Positions 21,201 through 28,093 are shown, numbered from the stretch's first letter. The stretch: DNA of 64,000 nt from JBCCSZ01 sp039821145 (GCA_039821145.1 JBCBOS010000001.1:434001-498000); one strand, 5' to 3'. Numbers and translations: made by a program. The notes: generated from the sequence alone by a model not told the origin.

Positions 21201-21306
21201 CGTAGCGGCTGACCAGGTCGTTGGCAGTATAAGCGGGTTGGGCCTGCACCTCATGGATGCAGAGACAGCACAACATGATCAACAAAAACGTTCGCATCTT
21301 CTTCAT
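15280..21306 (-). CDS. T9SS-secreted multidomain protein: two glycosidase-like domains, PKD domains, nine CDS-type repeats
   Basis: This 2,008-residue protein starts with a signal peptide (MKKMRTFLLIMLCC...VQAQ). Residues ~25-500 form a TIM-barrel glycosidase-like domain with EIWNEPGFDY (~177) and MITECN (~343), consistent with the acid/base and nucleophile glutamates of clan GH-A. Two PKD folds (~540-705) follow. A second copy of the glycosidase-like domain (~705-1200) has EIWNEPSFDY (~846) and IITEAN (~1010). Three more PKD-like folds (~1215-1440; LWTFPGG, WEFPGG) come next, then nine ~45-50-residue repeats (~1440-1905), each with LC.GE...NG..Y and ending GCDS, and finally a T9SS type A C-terminal domain (PNPF, then GLYWCRLQ...). 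It should be exported by Sec and T9SS to the surface. The substrate is probably a polysaccharide, but the GH family is not certain. The two glycosidase halves are clearly an internal duplication. Confidence 0.92.
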   Translation of the reverse strand: MKKMRTFLLIMLCCLCIHEVQAQPAYTANDLVSRYEGGFRPGLNLGIYAPWTDEQLGDLAAGNPDIDLPGVGAKAIRPALYEHFVAQFGYDLRVPTYEHYDKIGLKDNTLLIGFPSDARRDPTEYCPGVRSELFANLYLDIWDNGENGTPVNDQNHYALYLYRLLQHYGPYVRFWEIWNEPGFDYTGAKGWAPPGTPGNWWENNPDPCDYKLRAPIYHYIRILRISWEVIKTIAPEDYVVVSGVGYPSFLDALLRNTDNPRDGSTTSDHPLKGGAYFDVMGYHAYPHFDGSLRYWDNNIQDFAYERHSDAAAEGLINSQQAFQEVLSDRGYNGQTYPRKHWMITECNIPRRAFDEYIGSTIAQRNFVSKAAILCQMNDILQLHIYKIGEETSYDQARQEFELMGLYEKLEGLDPYFAPLNESGISYKTTSDQLFGKTYDPVRTAAMQLPADVQGGAFQDAYGAYTYALWARTQEDRSEADSATYSFPAAWNLGQLVRRDWDHGISAKQTITSAEDLLLTASPSFFTEQAFSMSQSEGCLPLEVQFEDGQMPSGLQRLWTFEGGQPATSTAAAPQVRYETAGTFEARLEWRDANGQVVFRQSSQLLARAGVEAAFDSYQSGPIVRLNNLTGLTADEFLWDFGNGQSSTEPNPTQVYYQSGSYDITLTVRNECGESSERKRFEVQVPDNDKALLYTANDTIVPYQGQFRPGVNLGAYRLWSDKQLADISAGNIQKGIDGVGARSLRPLLDEKFLEKWGYDIRLDEFQHYVNLDLQDNTLMVGFPSDAHRDPNFYCATDQSELFDQLYLDIWDNGENGTPVNDDNYYALYLYKTVTRYKDFVKFWEIWNEPSFDYAGHGWKQPGLAGNWWENNPHPCDYKLRAPIFHYIRILRISYEVIKKLDPDAYVALSGVAYGSFLDAILRNTDNPLDGSIANGYEHRGGAYFDVMGFHTYPHFDGSTRYYDIDLQRFVNQRHSDAAIGGISRLQDDFTQLLESYGYDGQRHPRKYWIITEANAPRKAFGIYFGSSEVQRNYLIKAYVQSVRRGFLQLHVYKIGEDEEYNSASNEFGLMGLYQKLDNLPPNNETINESGIAFKTTSDILYGTTYDLQRTQALALPANVDGGAFRNADGKYIYVLWARTQIDQSETANATYDFPTALGLQALYRRDWDHSTTGRQMVIPATGVALTGSPIFLMEQAQVLMPPVAAFSADQPWGCEGMEVRFQEEAARADRFLWTFPGGNPASSTAASPRVRYQSSGTYPVTLEVFNNAGKHAATYQRFIEVRTTPNSDFTFEVDGNWVDFTSVVGYDDSISYFWSYGDGYTSPGVDPDHYYFDNGAYEAQLIATNSCGSDTTTKTVYIKNPPIAQFSRVVSSYCPPHQVLFLDLSPSDPEVWEWEFPGGFPASSSEANPEIEYAQAGWYEARLIVYNSFGSDTTSQRFYLAAGTEEQLREQLCDDEELLVNGTIYNAANPSGTEVIPGVGLLGCDSIIQVDLSIGQSSRSLLASTLCQGEQLVVNGVIYEQSRPNGEETLSGANAEGCDSIVQIALSFHDPAFSTVDPQLCPQEALYINGQLYNQANPQGEEVIVGGSVNGCDSTVVIDLSFHPPAESYLERQLCEGEFVLVNGKRYDQSRPTGTEIIANASKDACDSLVFIDLSFHPPAVEEWTQAHCLSDTVLINGSLYHAGRPNGVELIPGGSIHGCDSSILVDLTFDTAIRQNLSIRLCEGEGYLLGDTYYSLSGTFRDTFAARSGCDSIVELNLQILDDPITNSLDVQLCEGESYNGQGYEQDVVLIDSLVNDIGCDSILYTFVEVAPVQEEFRQVEVCEGRRYHGIRYFADTVITEVYSNAYNCDSSVTTTIDVLPGSFSVLVDTIELGQSYWVGNSSYEQTGSYVDTLVNSLGCDSIVFLELTVLDLVSVGSSVSAVSLQLKAQPNPFVSSIALQFELPTASEVRLELLDVHGRHLWSLIEGVAYPSGSHQIDCQKAHLPPGLYWCRLQAGNQQAVIKLIKL

Positions 21307-21575
21307 GTCTAAGCTCTCGTTATCTGTCCTCGGGCAAGGGCATGCTCCATAGGGTCATACACTGCCTCTAGGCTGTGACGTTTGGCAATCGGTTGAGGGA
21401 CGTGAGAGAAAGTTGAGATCAGCTTATGAATCTACCCATTGACAGGGCTCATTGCAATGTTAGGCCTTTTTGGGCCTTGGGAGGGCGTAAAGATACAACA
21501 TTTTGGAGCATAAAGCGAAAAGGGAGGCTGCCAGTCTGAAATTGTCGGAGTGACGAGCGGGCGTGATGGGGGTCT

Positions 21576-22478
21576 TTAGATGTCGCTGATGCTTTCGCCA
21601 TCTGAGAGGAGAGATTCGAGGTCTTCCACTTTTCGGAGGACTCTTGCCTGTTTGGGCAGGTCTTCTTCGACAATTTCCTTGGGTACATTGCCACAAACGA
21701 GGATGGCATCTCCTTCGAAGACATCTGCCACGTTGTAGAGAGGCGCCAAAAATTCTTCTGGTCGGGCAGAGGTAACGTAGAAAGTGACCACGTAATCGGG
21801 GCGGACATTCTTGACCACATCACAGACATTGTGGGTCGGGACGCAGGCCCCCAGGTAGCAGGACTGAAATCCAGAAGAGCGAATGATGTAGTTTGCGAGC
21901 ATCAATCCAATTTCGTGGTATTCTCCTTCGGGGAGATACAACAAGAAAGTTTCTTTCTCCTCGGCTCCTTCGAAGGGCAGGCTGTCGATGGCAGAGATGA
22001 TTTTGCGCCGGACGAGATTGGAGGCAAAATGTTCTTGGGCGGGGTGCAGGTCGGCGACTTGCCACAGAATGCCGACTCGGTTGAGGAAGGGATAAACGAC
22101 GTCGAGAAAGGCCCTGCGCACGCCCATTTGTTCGAAATTGTAGGAAAGCGCCTCGCTGAAGCCTCTCTCGTCGTAATGGATGGTGCAACGCAGCAATTCA
22201 TTGATTTGAATTTCTGCATTGACTGGTTGGCTTTCAATTAAATGACGGACCTCCTCTCTGATCTGCTCCTCGTTGAGCTGACTGATCTTAGATATCTTCC
22301 AGTTATTTTCCAGTAAGGTAACTACGTTCAGGAGTTTCATTAGTTCGATACTGGGATAGAGCCTTACATTGCCGGAGGTCCGTTCTGGCTGCAATAGCTT
22401 GTATCGTTTTTCCCAAATCCTAATGGTATGGGCTTTTATCCCAGATAATCGCTCTAATTCTTTGATTGAATAGGTCAT
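21576..22478 (-). CDS. CarH/LitR-like MerR regulator with B12-binding domain
   Basis: This 300-residue protein has an N-terminal MerR winged helix (YSIKELERLSGIKAHTIRIWEKRY) followed by a cobalamin-binding helical bundle and Rossmann domain. It keeps the W-x9-EH signature (W139, E149, H150) and the E-x-H-x-x-G cobalt-ligand motif (E186, H188, G191) of CarH photoreceptors, in which adenosylcobalamin drives DNA-bound tetramers that light takes apart. In Thermus CarH the residue after the Trp is a His (H132) that becomes a cobalt ligand after photolysis; here it is Gln140, so the photoproduct must differ. It is read divergently from the DUF6435-like/SDR pair across a 307-base region, which suggests that it represses them, itself, or both. 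A purely B12-sensing or B12-independent role is the alternative. Confidence 0.88.
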   Translation of the reverse strand: MTYSIKELERLSGIKAHTIRIWEKRYKLLQPERTSGNVRLYPSIELMKLLNVVTLLENNWKISKISQLNEEQIREEVRHLIESQPVNAEIQINELLRCTIHYDERGFSEALSYNFEQMGVRRAFLDVVYPFLNRVGILWQVADLHPAQEHFASNLVRRKIISAIDSLPFEGAEEKETFLLYLPEGEYHEIGLMLANYIIRSSGFQSCYLGACVPTHNVCDVVKNVRPDYVVTFYVTSARPEEFLAPLYNVADVFEGDAILVCGNVPKEIVEEDLPKQARVLRKVEDLESLLSDGESISDI

Positions 22479-22785
22479 AAATGAATTGCTTTAGAAAAGC
22501 TTCAAGGCAAAAGAATCCCTCGTCGTACTTCTCTCTTTCTCAGCGAAAATTAAAAAAGCGTCATTTCGTTTAACAAAAACCTCCTAAACATTAAACAAAA
22601 CAAAAAAAACCTTGTTGTTACGTTCATAAGGCAATAATACAGCCAACAACAAGACTCACTTGAAACACGAAAAGATATAAAACAGGAAACTCACCATAAA
22701 GAATTTGATTAGGTTAGCTTTAGATTAAGTAGGTGCTCTGGTTACTCAGGGCACTTTTTATTGATAACAACTAAATTTACGATAT
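22479..22785. promoter_or_regulatory. Divergent control region between carH-like and DUF6435-like genes
   Basis: This 307-base AT-rich region holds a perfect 9-base inverted repeat, CTTGTTGTT (22611-22619) and AACAACAAG (22645-22653), with arm centres 34 bases apart. It also holds two related tracts, GTTTAACAAAA and ATTAAACAAAA (about 22568-22602), and a terminator-like hairpin at 22733-22759. Inverted arms at this spacing could be operators for a tetrameric MerR-type regulator. That assignment is inference from position. Confidence 0.5.
22733..22759 (+). terminator. Rho-independent terminator or attenuator in the leader of the DUF6435-like/SDR operon
   Basis: GTGCTCTG (22733-22740) pairs with CAGGGCAC (22747-22754), with one G-U pair and a six-base loop, and is followed directly by TTTTT. 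It lies 27 bases before the ATG at 22786 and has no protein gene ahead of it on the plus strand, so it would end a short leader or small RNA and control read-through into the operon. Confidence 0.6.
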
Positions 22786-22965
22786 ATGTTTGGCTTATTC
22801 AAGAAAGACCCCATTAAAGCGTTGGAAAAAGAATACAACCAGCTTCTGGAACAGGCCAGAGACATCCAACGATCCGGCGATATCAAGGAATATTCCAAGA
22901 AAATGGCCGAGTCGGAAGAGCTGTACAAGAAAATTGAAAAACTAAGGGCAGAGAAAAATGGATAA
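22786..22965 (+). CDS. Small charged helical protein, DUF6435/Lacal_2735-like
   Basis: The 59-residue protein begins MFGLFKKDPIKALEKEY and is a single charged amphipathic helix or coiled coil (heptad-like L/I spacing, rich in K and E) with no membrane segment or cysteine. The start, length and MFGLFKKDP opening match a small Bacteroidota family known as Lacal_2735 or DUF6435, whose function is unknown. Its stop overlaps the SDR start by 8 bases (ATGGATAA), so the two are translationally coupled and should be made together. The promoter region is shared with the divergent CarH-like gene. Confidence 0.8.
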   Translation: MFGLFKKDPIKALEKEYNQLLEQARDIQRSGDIKEYSKKMAESEELYKKIEKLRAEKNG

Positions 22966-23656
22966 AAATATAGTCGTCTTTGGCGGTAGCTCAGGCATTG
23001 GTCTGTCACTGGTCCAACAACTCCTCGACAAAGGATACAACCTAAGCGTCGTTTCCAGAACTGGTGACAACTTGGCCTCTCTGGGGGTTCAACACATTGC
23101 CGCTGATGTTTTGACCGACGATTTGAAGGGCCTTCCCCTCCCCGACCGGATCGACGGACTGGCATATTGCCCGGGAAGCATTACCCTCAAACCATTTCGA
23201 TCTCTCAAACCAGAACAGTTCCGCAGCGATTACGAGATCAATGTCATCGGTGCCGTTCGCGCCCTGCAGGCATGCCAACGGAAGATGAAGGCGTCGGATT
23301 CAGCCAGCGTCGTGCTGTTCAGCACCGTGGCCGTGGGACAAGGGATGCCCTTTCACAGTTCCATCGCCGCAGCCAAAGGAGCCGTCGAGGGTTTGACCCG
23401 TTCTCTGGCCGCCGAGTGGGCCCCGCGCATTCGCGTCAACTGCATCGCTCCTTCTCTAACGGATACCCCTTTGGCAGCCAAGTTGCTGTCGAGTGAGGAG
23501 AAAAAAGAAGCCTCTGCCAATCGACATCCCCTGCGCAAAGTGGGCGAAAGTCGCGATGTGGCTGCCCTGGCTGCTTTCCTTCTTTCTGAGCAAGCCAATT
23601 GGATCAGTGGACAACTCATTGGCATAGACGGAGGAATGTCTACCCTTCGGGTTTGA
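22958..23656 (+). CDS. Short-chain dehydrogenase/reductase family protein lacking the catalytic Tyr
   Basis: This 232-residue Rossmann-fold SDR has the dinucleotide motif GGSSGIG at residues 9-15, the N-terminal beta-alpha-beta, the LFSTVAVG strand and a C-terminal GQLIGIDGG. The catalytic strand reads S122/T123 ... SSIAAAK140: the position four before the Lys, where classical SDRs carry Tyr (YxxxK), is Ile136. Either catalysis uses another residue (for example S134 or S135) or the protein binds NAD(P) without classic redox activity. Similar SDRs sit beside MerR/B12 regulators and photolyases in other Bacteroidota, as I recall. Here it overlaps the small helical gene and probably belongs to the light or B12 response. 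Its substrate is not known. Confidence 0.88.
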   Translation: MDKNIVVFGGSSGIGLSLVQQLLDKGYNLSVVSRTGDNLASLGVQHIAADVLTDDLKGLPLPDRIDGLAYCPGSITLKPFRSLKPEQFRSDYEINVIGAVRALQACQRKMKASDSASVVLFSTVAVGQGMPFHSSIAAAKGAVEGLTRSLAAEWAPRIRVNCIAPSLTDTPLAAKLLSSEEKKEASANRHPLRKVGESRDVAALAAFLLSEQANWISGQLIGIDGGMSTLRV

Positions 23657-23704
23657 TATTGCCACATCAAAGCGTATTTTTGGGCGACCAAAAGATTTCG
23701 CTAG

Positions 23705-24742
23705 ATGTACAAGCTCTTTGTCAAACCTCTTTTCTTTTTGTTGCCGCCCGAAAGAGCGCACCATTTCACCTTGTTCTTATTTGAACTGCTGCTGTCCATT
23801 CCCTTGCTGGGTGGTGCCTTCCGCTCGTTCTTCCGGCTGAATCATCCATCTCTGGAACGACAGCTTTTTGGGCTCACTTTTCCCAATCCCGTCGGACTGG
23901 CGGCGGGTTTCGACAAAGACGGAAAGCATTTCGAAGCCATGTCGGCCCTTGGCTTTGGCTTCATCGAGGTTGGGACCGTCACCCCCAAGGGACAGGCGGG
24001 CAATCCCCAGCCTCGGCTGTTTCGCCTCCCTGCCGACGATGCACTGATCAACCGGATGGGCTTCAACAACGAAGGCGTGGAAGCCTTGGTGGGTCGGCTC
24101 AAGAACCGGAAAAAGAATGGGTTGATCGTCGGTGGCAACATCGGAAAAAACAAGGTGACGCCCAACGAAAAGGCGGCTTCCGATTACACCTACTGCTTCG
24201 AGGCATTATTTCCCTATGTGGATTATTTCGTGGTCAACGTCAGCTCTCCCAATACGCCCAATCTGCGCGCTCTGCAGGACAAAGAACCGCTCACCAAGCT
24301 GTTGAATCAACTCCAGGTCCTCAACCGCCAAAAGGACCATCCCAAGCCCATTTTGCTCAAGATTGCTCCCGACCTTACCCAAGGACAATTGGACGACATC
24401 CTCGAAATCGTTGCCCAAAGTGGCATCGACGGCATCATCGCCACCAATACGACCATCAGCCGGGCCGATCTTCAAACCGACGGACAGGCCGTGGAAGACA
24501 TGGGCGCGGGTGGACTGAGTGGGCAGCCAGTGGGCGCAAGATCGACTGAAGTCATTCGCTATTTGTATGAAAAATCGGGCAAACAACTCAAAATCATTGG
24601 CGTAGGCGGCGTTGCGGGGCCAAAGGATGCGATCCAGAAGTTGGAAGCAGGGGCTTGTTTGGTACAAATTTACACGGGATTGATCTACGAGGGGCCATCT
24701 TTGGTGCGCCGGATCAACCGCGCCTTGATCGAGAAAGGATGA
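23705..24742 (+). CDS. pyrD: Dihydroorotate dehydrogenase (quinone), class 2
   Basis: The 345-residue protein oxidises dihydroorotate to orotate in pyrimidine synthesis with a membrane quinone as acceptor. It has the class 2 N-terminal membrane-associating helices (MYKLFVKPLFFLLPPERAHHF), the FMN-binding NPVGLAAGFDKDG and GFGFIEVGTVTPKGQ.GNP.PRLFRL motifs, the active-site Ser in VNVSSPNTPNLR, NTTISR, and the C-terminal phosphate site IGVGGV...GA..VQIYTGLIYEGP. Length and motif order are normal for the family. It starts 48 bases after the SDR gene on the same strand and could be co-transcribed, but it is a housekeeping gene. Confidence 0.97.
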   Translation: MYKLFVKPLFFLLPPERAHHFTLFLFELLLSIPLLGGAFRSFFRLNHPSLERQLFGLTFPNPVGLAAGFDKDGKHFEAMSALGFGFIEVGTVTPKGQAGNPQPRLFRLPADDALINRMGFNNEGVEALVGRLKNRKKNGLIVGGNIGKNKVTPNEKAASDYTYCFEALFPYVDYFVVNVSSPNTPNLRALQDKEPLTKLLNQLQVLNRQKDHPKPILLKIAPDLTQGQLDDILEIVAQSGIDGIIATNTTISRADLQTDGQAVEDMGAGGLSGQPVGARSTEVIRYLYEKSGKQLKIIGVGGVAGPKDAIQKLEAGACLVQIYTGLIYEGPSLVRRINRALIEKG

Positions 24743-24933
24743 CGCAAAGTCCACCGGAAATTGGTCACAAAACATCGCTTGGCATCCTTTTTGAAAAGTG
24801 GTAAAGCAGCTCGGCTTACACAGTCATCTCCCACCTTCCGGGCCAAACCATTTTACTACTACTGAAAACTGATTGGACTGACTTTGCTGAGCGGCAAAGC
24901 AGATGAAATGACCTGTAACCAATCGAAAACGAC

Positions 24934-25068
24934 ATGACCGAAGCAGAAGAACTAACTGACGTATCCAGCGAACGAGAAGAAGTATACTACCGAGATGTGC
25001 GATTCTGGCTCATCATTGTATCTGTAATGCTCCTGGGCTTGATGAACTATCTAAATTATCCGATCTGA
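24934..25068 (+). CDS. Small single-pass membrane protein, unknown
   Basis: The 44-residue frame (ATG at 24934, TGA at 25066-25068) encodes an acidic N-terminus (MTEAEELTDV...EREE) followed by a hydrophobic helix of about 19 residues (FWLIIVSVMLLGLMNYL). The acidic-then-hydrophobic layout and the neat stop make it a plausible real small protein, with the N-terminus probably cytoplasmic. It lies between pyrD and the convergent nadC. I do not recognise a family. It could also be a chance frame. Confidence 0.5.
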   Translation: MTEAEELTDVSSEREEVYYRDVRFWLIIVSVMLLGLMNYLNYPI

Positions 25069-25086
25069 TGGGTGGTGAGCAAATAC

Positions 25087-25950
25087 TCAGCGAACGACCT
25101 TCAGGCTCATGTCCAAGCTCTGAGCCGAATGCGTCAAGGCACCCACTGACACGAAATCCACCTCACACTTTGCAATCTCTCTTACCGTATGGATGCTCAC
25201 GCCGCCAGATGCTTCTGACTCGTAGCGGCCGTCGATGACCCGTACCGCTTCGCGCAGCAAGGGCAATTCGAAATTGTCCAGCATGATGCGATTCACATTT
25301 CCCATCTTGAGTACCTCGTCCAGCTCCACCAAATTGCGCACCTCGACTGTGACACCCAGATCGAGATTGTTTTCCTTTTTGTAATTCACCACCTGTTCGA
25401 TGGCCTGTGTGATGCCACCGCAAGCATCGATGTGGTTGTCTTTGATCATGAACCAATCGTAGAGGCCATTGCGGTAGTTGGTACAGCCTCCGATGCGGAC
25501 GGCCCATTTTTCGAGGAATCGGATCATGGGTGTGGTCTTGCGCGTGTCCAGAATGACCACAGGCAAATCTTCCACCTCAAATTTGAAGCGGTTGCTCAGG
25601 CTGGCGATCCCGCTCATGCGTTGCATGCTGTTGAGGACCAGGCGCTCGGCTTTGAGCAGTGCCCGGCTGTTGCAGGTAATTTTGAAGACAATGTCCCCAA
25701 AATTGACACTTGCTCCATCCTCGATCAGGCGCTCGAATTGGGCGGTGGGATCGACGAAATGGAAAATCTGTTCGGCCAATTCCACACCAGCCACCACGCC
25801 GGCATCTTTGATCAAAAGCTGTCCGGTAGAACGCGAATCAGCGGGTATGCAAGCTTCGGAAGTATGGTCTGCTGGTCCGACATCTTCGGCCAGTGCCTGT
25901 TGGATGAATGTCTGGATTTGTTCGCTGTGGATGGTATCCGCCTCGGTCAT
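25087..25950 (-). CDS. nadC: Nicotinate-nucleotide pyrophosphorylase (carboxylating)
   Basis: The 287-residue protein converts quinolinate and PRPP to nicotinate mononucleotide in de novo NAD synthesis. Family motifs are present: LAEDVGPADHTS near the N-terminus, AERLVLNSMQRMSGIAS, LDTRKTTPMIRFLEKWAVRIGG (PRPP and quinolinate-binding Arg/Lys), MIKDNHI, VEVRNL, MLDNF, and ASGG.S....REIA followed by DFVSVGALTHS. Length is normal. No other NAD gene is adjacent. It converges on the 44-residue frame. Confidence 0.96.
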   Translation of the reverse strand: MTEADTIHSEQIQTFIQQALAEDVGPADHTSEACIPADSRSTGQLLIKDAGVVAGVELAEQIFHFVDPTAQFERLIEDGASVNFGDIVFKITCNSRALLKAERLVLNSMQRMSGIASLSNRFKFEVEDLPVVILDTRKTTPMIRFLEKWAVRIGGCTNYRNGLYDWFMIKDNHIDACGGITQAIEQVVNYKKENNLDLGVTVEVRNLVELDEVLKMGNVNRIMLDNFELPLLREAVRVIDGRYESEASGGVSIHTVREIAKCEVDFVSVGALTHSAQSLDMSLKVVR

Positions 25951-26048
25951 AAGACAAATCTGGTTTGGTGAATGGAAGTTGCATATTCCAATTTTTATGG
26001 AACAAATGCAAATTTATCTCTATTTGAGTGGATGCTCTCCGACGAAGG

Positions 26049-26798
26049 CTAGAACATCAGGCCGATGCGCAGGGTAATGCTGCTGATGGTGCCTTTGGAA
26101 TCGTCTTGGCCCAGGGTGGTGCGCTCGTTGGTGTCGAAGCGGACTGTATTTTTGTCTTTGGTCAGGTCCAAAAAGCCTTGTTGAAAAAACAGGCCACCCA
26201 CCAATGCTGTGCCGTCACCCAATTGGTATTCCACACCACCGCCGATGCCCCAGGAGAGGTTGAGGAAGTTGACATCCTTTTCGATCTTTTCCTTTTCCAC
26301 GTCTATGCCAAGGCCTTCGATGGCTCCGCGGGCTTGGGTATTGATGCCGATGGTGAAACGAGGGATTTCGAAAAAGGCACGCATGTGTCCAAATTCATTG
26401 GTCCGCATTTTCAAGGCAAAAGGCAACTCGATGAACTGCAGGCCGTATTTGAGGTTGACGCCATTGGGCAGGGCATCGTCGCGGGTGTTGAGGATGGCAT
26501 CGCTCAGGTCGGAATTGGGCCAGAGATTGCCTCCAAAATCGTGTTTGAGGGTCCCTCCTTGGTTGAAGGCAAAGCCGATCCCAAATAGCAGGGCGTAGTT
26601 TTCGCGAAAGTATTTTTCGCCAAGTACCCCGAGGCGGAGTCCCAAATTGGTTCCATTGCCGTTGATTTTGGTTTCATCGGTCTTCATCCAACTGAAAGTA
26701 GGACTTACTTGAAATCCAAATCGGAAGTCTTGGTCTTGCGCCTGGCCCTTGACCAAGGCAAGCGTCAAAAAGGCAGCTAAAAAAACAATTTTTTTCAT
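26049..26798 (-). CDS. PorT-family outer-membrane beta-barrel protein
   Basis: The start chosen is ATG at 26798, where a signal peptide begins (MKKIVFLAAFLTLALVKGQAQ). The longer frame to 26864 adds residues that do not fit a secreted protein. The mature ~228 residues alternate polar and hydrophobic residues, with strands ending in aromatic or Leu residues, and the last strand is SSITLRIGLMF with terminal Phe, which fits insertion by the BAM complex. The pattern RFGFQVSPTFSWMK...NGTNLGLRLGVLGEKYF and LQFIELPFALKM is typical of the PF13568-type porin family common in Bacteroidota. The role is unknown. It is a single-gene unit between nadC and gldB. Confidence 0.82.
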   Translation of the reverse strand: MKKIVFLAAFLTLALVKGQAQDQDFRFGFQVSPTFSWMKTDETKINGNGTNLGLRLGVLGEKYFRENYALLFGIGFAFNQGGTLKHDFGGNLWPNSDLSDAILNTRDDALPNGVNLKYGLQFIELPFALKMRTNEFGHMRAFFEIPRFTIGINTQARGAIEGLGIDVEKEKIEKDVNFLNLSWGIGGGVEYQLGDGTALVGGLFFQQGFLDLTKDKNTVRFDTNERTTLGQDDSKGTISSITLRIGLMF

Positions 26799-26997
26799 TC
26801 CTGGAATGTTTTGGTTGCGTACTGTCCAATCGGAAACGTTATGAGGAACGGGACGCTGAAACATATTATTGCAATTGGTGCTAATTTTGCGCGTGGAAAC
26901 TTTGACCAGCAGCCGCTACAAGTGGGGCATCCTTCACTGCGCAGAAAATTGACTACTTTCACTCTGAAAAGCAAAATTCCAACAAACTTTTACTTGT

Positions 26998-28056
26998 ATG
27001 AAAAGCATCTTGGCCAAGGCCCCCACATTTTCTCTCTCACTTCCTTTTTGTCTGTTGGCTTTTTCGTTGGTTGTGTTCAATGGCTGTACGGACGACAAAG
27101 GTAAAAAGATTCCCGATGTTTCTCATTTAACAGTCGATTTGAATGTTGTGCGATTTGAGCAGGCTCTCTTCTCCATGGATACCACCCAGATGGCGACAGA
27201 ACTCGCGCAGCTCAAAGAGCGTTTCCCCTACTTTGCCGAATTGTACCTCGTCAATGTGATGGGGATTCGACCACAAATGATCTCAGAGGAGCAGTATGCA
27301 CAGGCTGTCAAAGGACTGATCAGCAACCAAGGCATGCGCCAACTGTACGATACCACGCAGATCGTCTATGGTGATTTGACGGAGATCGAATCCGAATTGT
27401 CACAGGCATTTCAATATTTCCGCTACCACTTTCCGGATTTGCCAGTACCAGATATCTACACCTTCGTATCCGAGTATTCCTATGCTGCCTTTGTGGCCGA
27501 CAACAACATCTTGGCCCTCGGGCTGGACTTTGGCCTCGGCGAGGGCTATCCCTACTACGATCCCCGCTTTTTCCCCCGCTACATCCGCCGGACCATGAAC
27601 AAGGAGCATTTGCCCAAACTGGCCATCGATGCCTTGGTGGACGATCTGGTGGGACAGCCCATGGGAGACCGCCTCCTCGACCAAATGATTCACAATGGCA
27701 AAAAACTCTACATTCTGGACGCCTTGATGCCACACGTGCCCGATTCGATCCGCTTGGGCTACACAGCGGCACAAAGCCAGTGGTGTGAGGACAACGAGGG
27801 ACAGATGTGGGCCTACTTTTTGACAGAAGACCTATTGTATTCTACCCAAGTCAATGACATTCGCAAGTTGGTAGACCACAGCCCCAATTCTCCTGGCATG
27901 CCACCAGAAGCTCCTGGCCGGACAGCCAACTGGATGGGGTGGAAAATTGTTGAGAGTTATATGAAGCGACATCCCGACAGCAGCATGAAGGAGTTGATTG
28001 AGATGCGAGACGCTCAGAAGTTGCTGGAAGGTGCCCGCTACAAGCCGCCGCGCTAG
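26998..28056 (+). CDS. gldB: GldB-like gliding motility lipoprotein
   Basis: The 352-residue protein has a lipoprotein signal with Cys30 (VVFNGC). The mature protein begins IPDVSHLTVDLNVVRFEQALFSMD, the characteristic N-terminal block of GldB proteins, and continues with the family's helical, protease-like body (FVSEYSYAAFVADNNILALGLDFGLGEGYPYYD and the late NSPGMPPEAPGRTANWMGWKIVESYM). GldB is needed for gliding in Flavobacterium, where gliding and type IX secretion are linked. In non-gliding Bacteroidota it may have another envelope role. Several T9SS cargo genes in this window agree with an active T9SS. Assignment is by visible similarity. Confidence 0.85.
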   Translation: MKSILAKAPTFSLSLPFCLLAFSLVVFNGCTDDKGKKIPDVSHLTVDLNVVRFEQALFSMDTTQMATELAQLKERFPYFAELYLVNVMGIRPQMISEEQYAQAVKGLISNQGMRQLYDTTQIVYGDLTEIESELSQAFQYFRYHFPDLPVPDIYTFVSEYSYAAFVADNNILALGLDFGLGEGYPYYDPRFFPRYIRRTMNKEHLPKLAIDALVDDLVGQPMGDRLLDQMIHNGKKLYILDALMPHVPDSIRLGYTAAQSQWCEDNEGQMWAYFLTEDLLYSTQVNDIRKLVDHSPNSPGMPPEAPGRTANWMGWKIVESYMKRHPDSSMKELIEMRDAQKLLEGARYKPPR

Positions 28057-28093
28057 TGCCGATTGACGAAAAAAATCGTAAATTCGTAAGGTC

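Noticed and set aside
22479..22785. Cobalamin riboswitch in front of the B12-regulator locus
   Set aside because: The conserved B12-box sequence and long-stem layout were not seen. Only short inverted repeats and a terminator are present.
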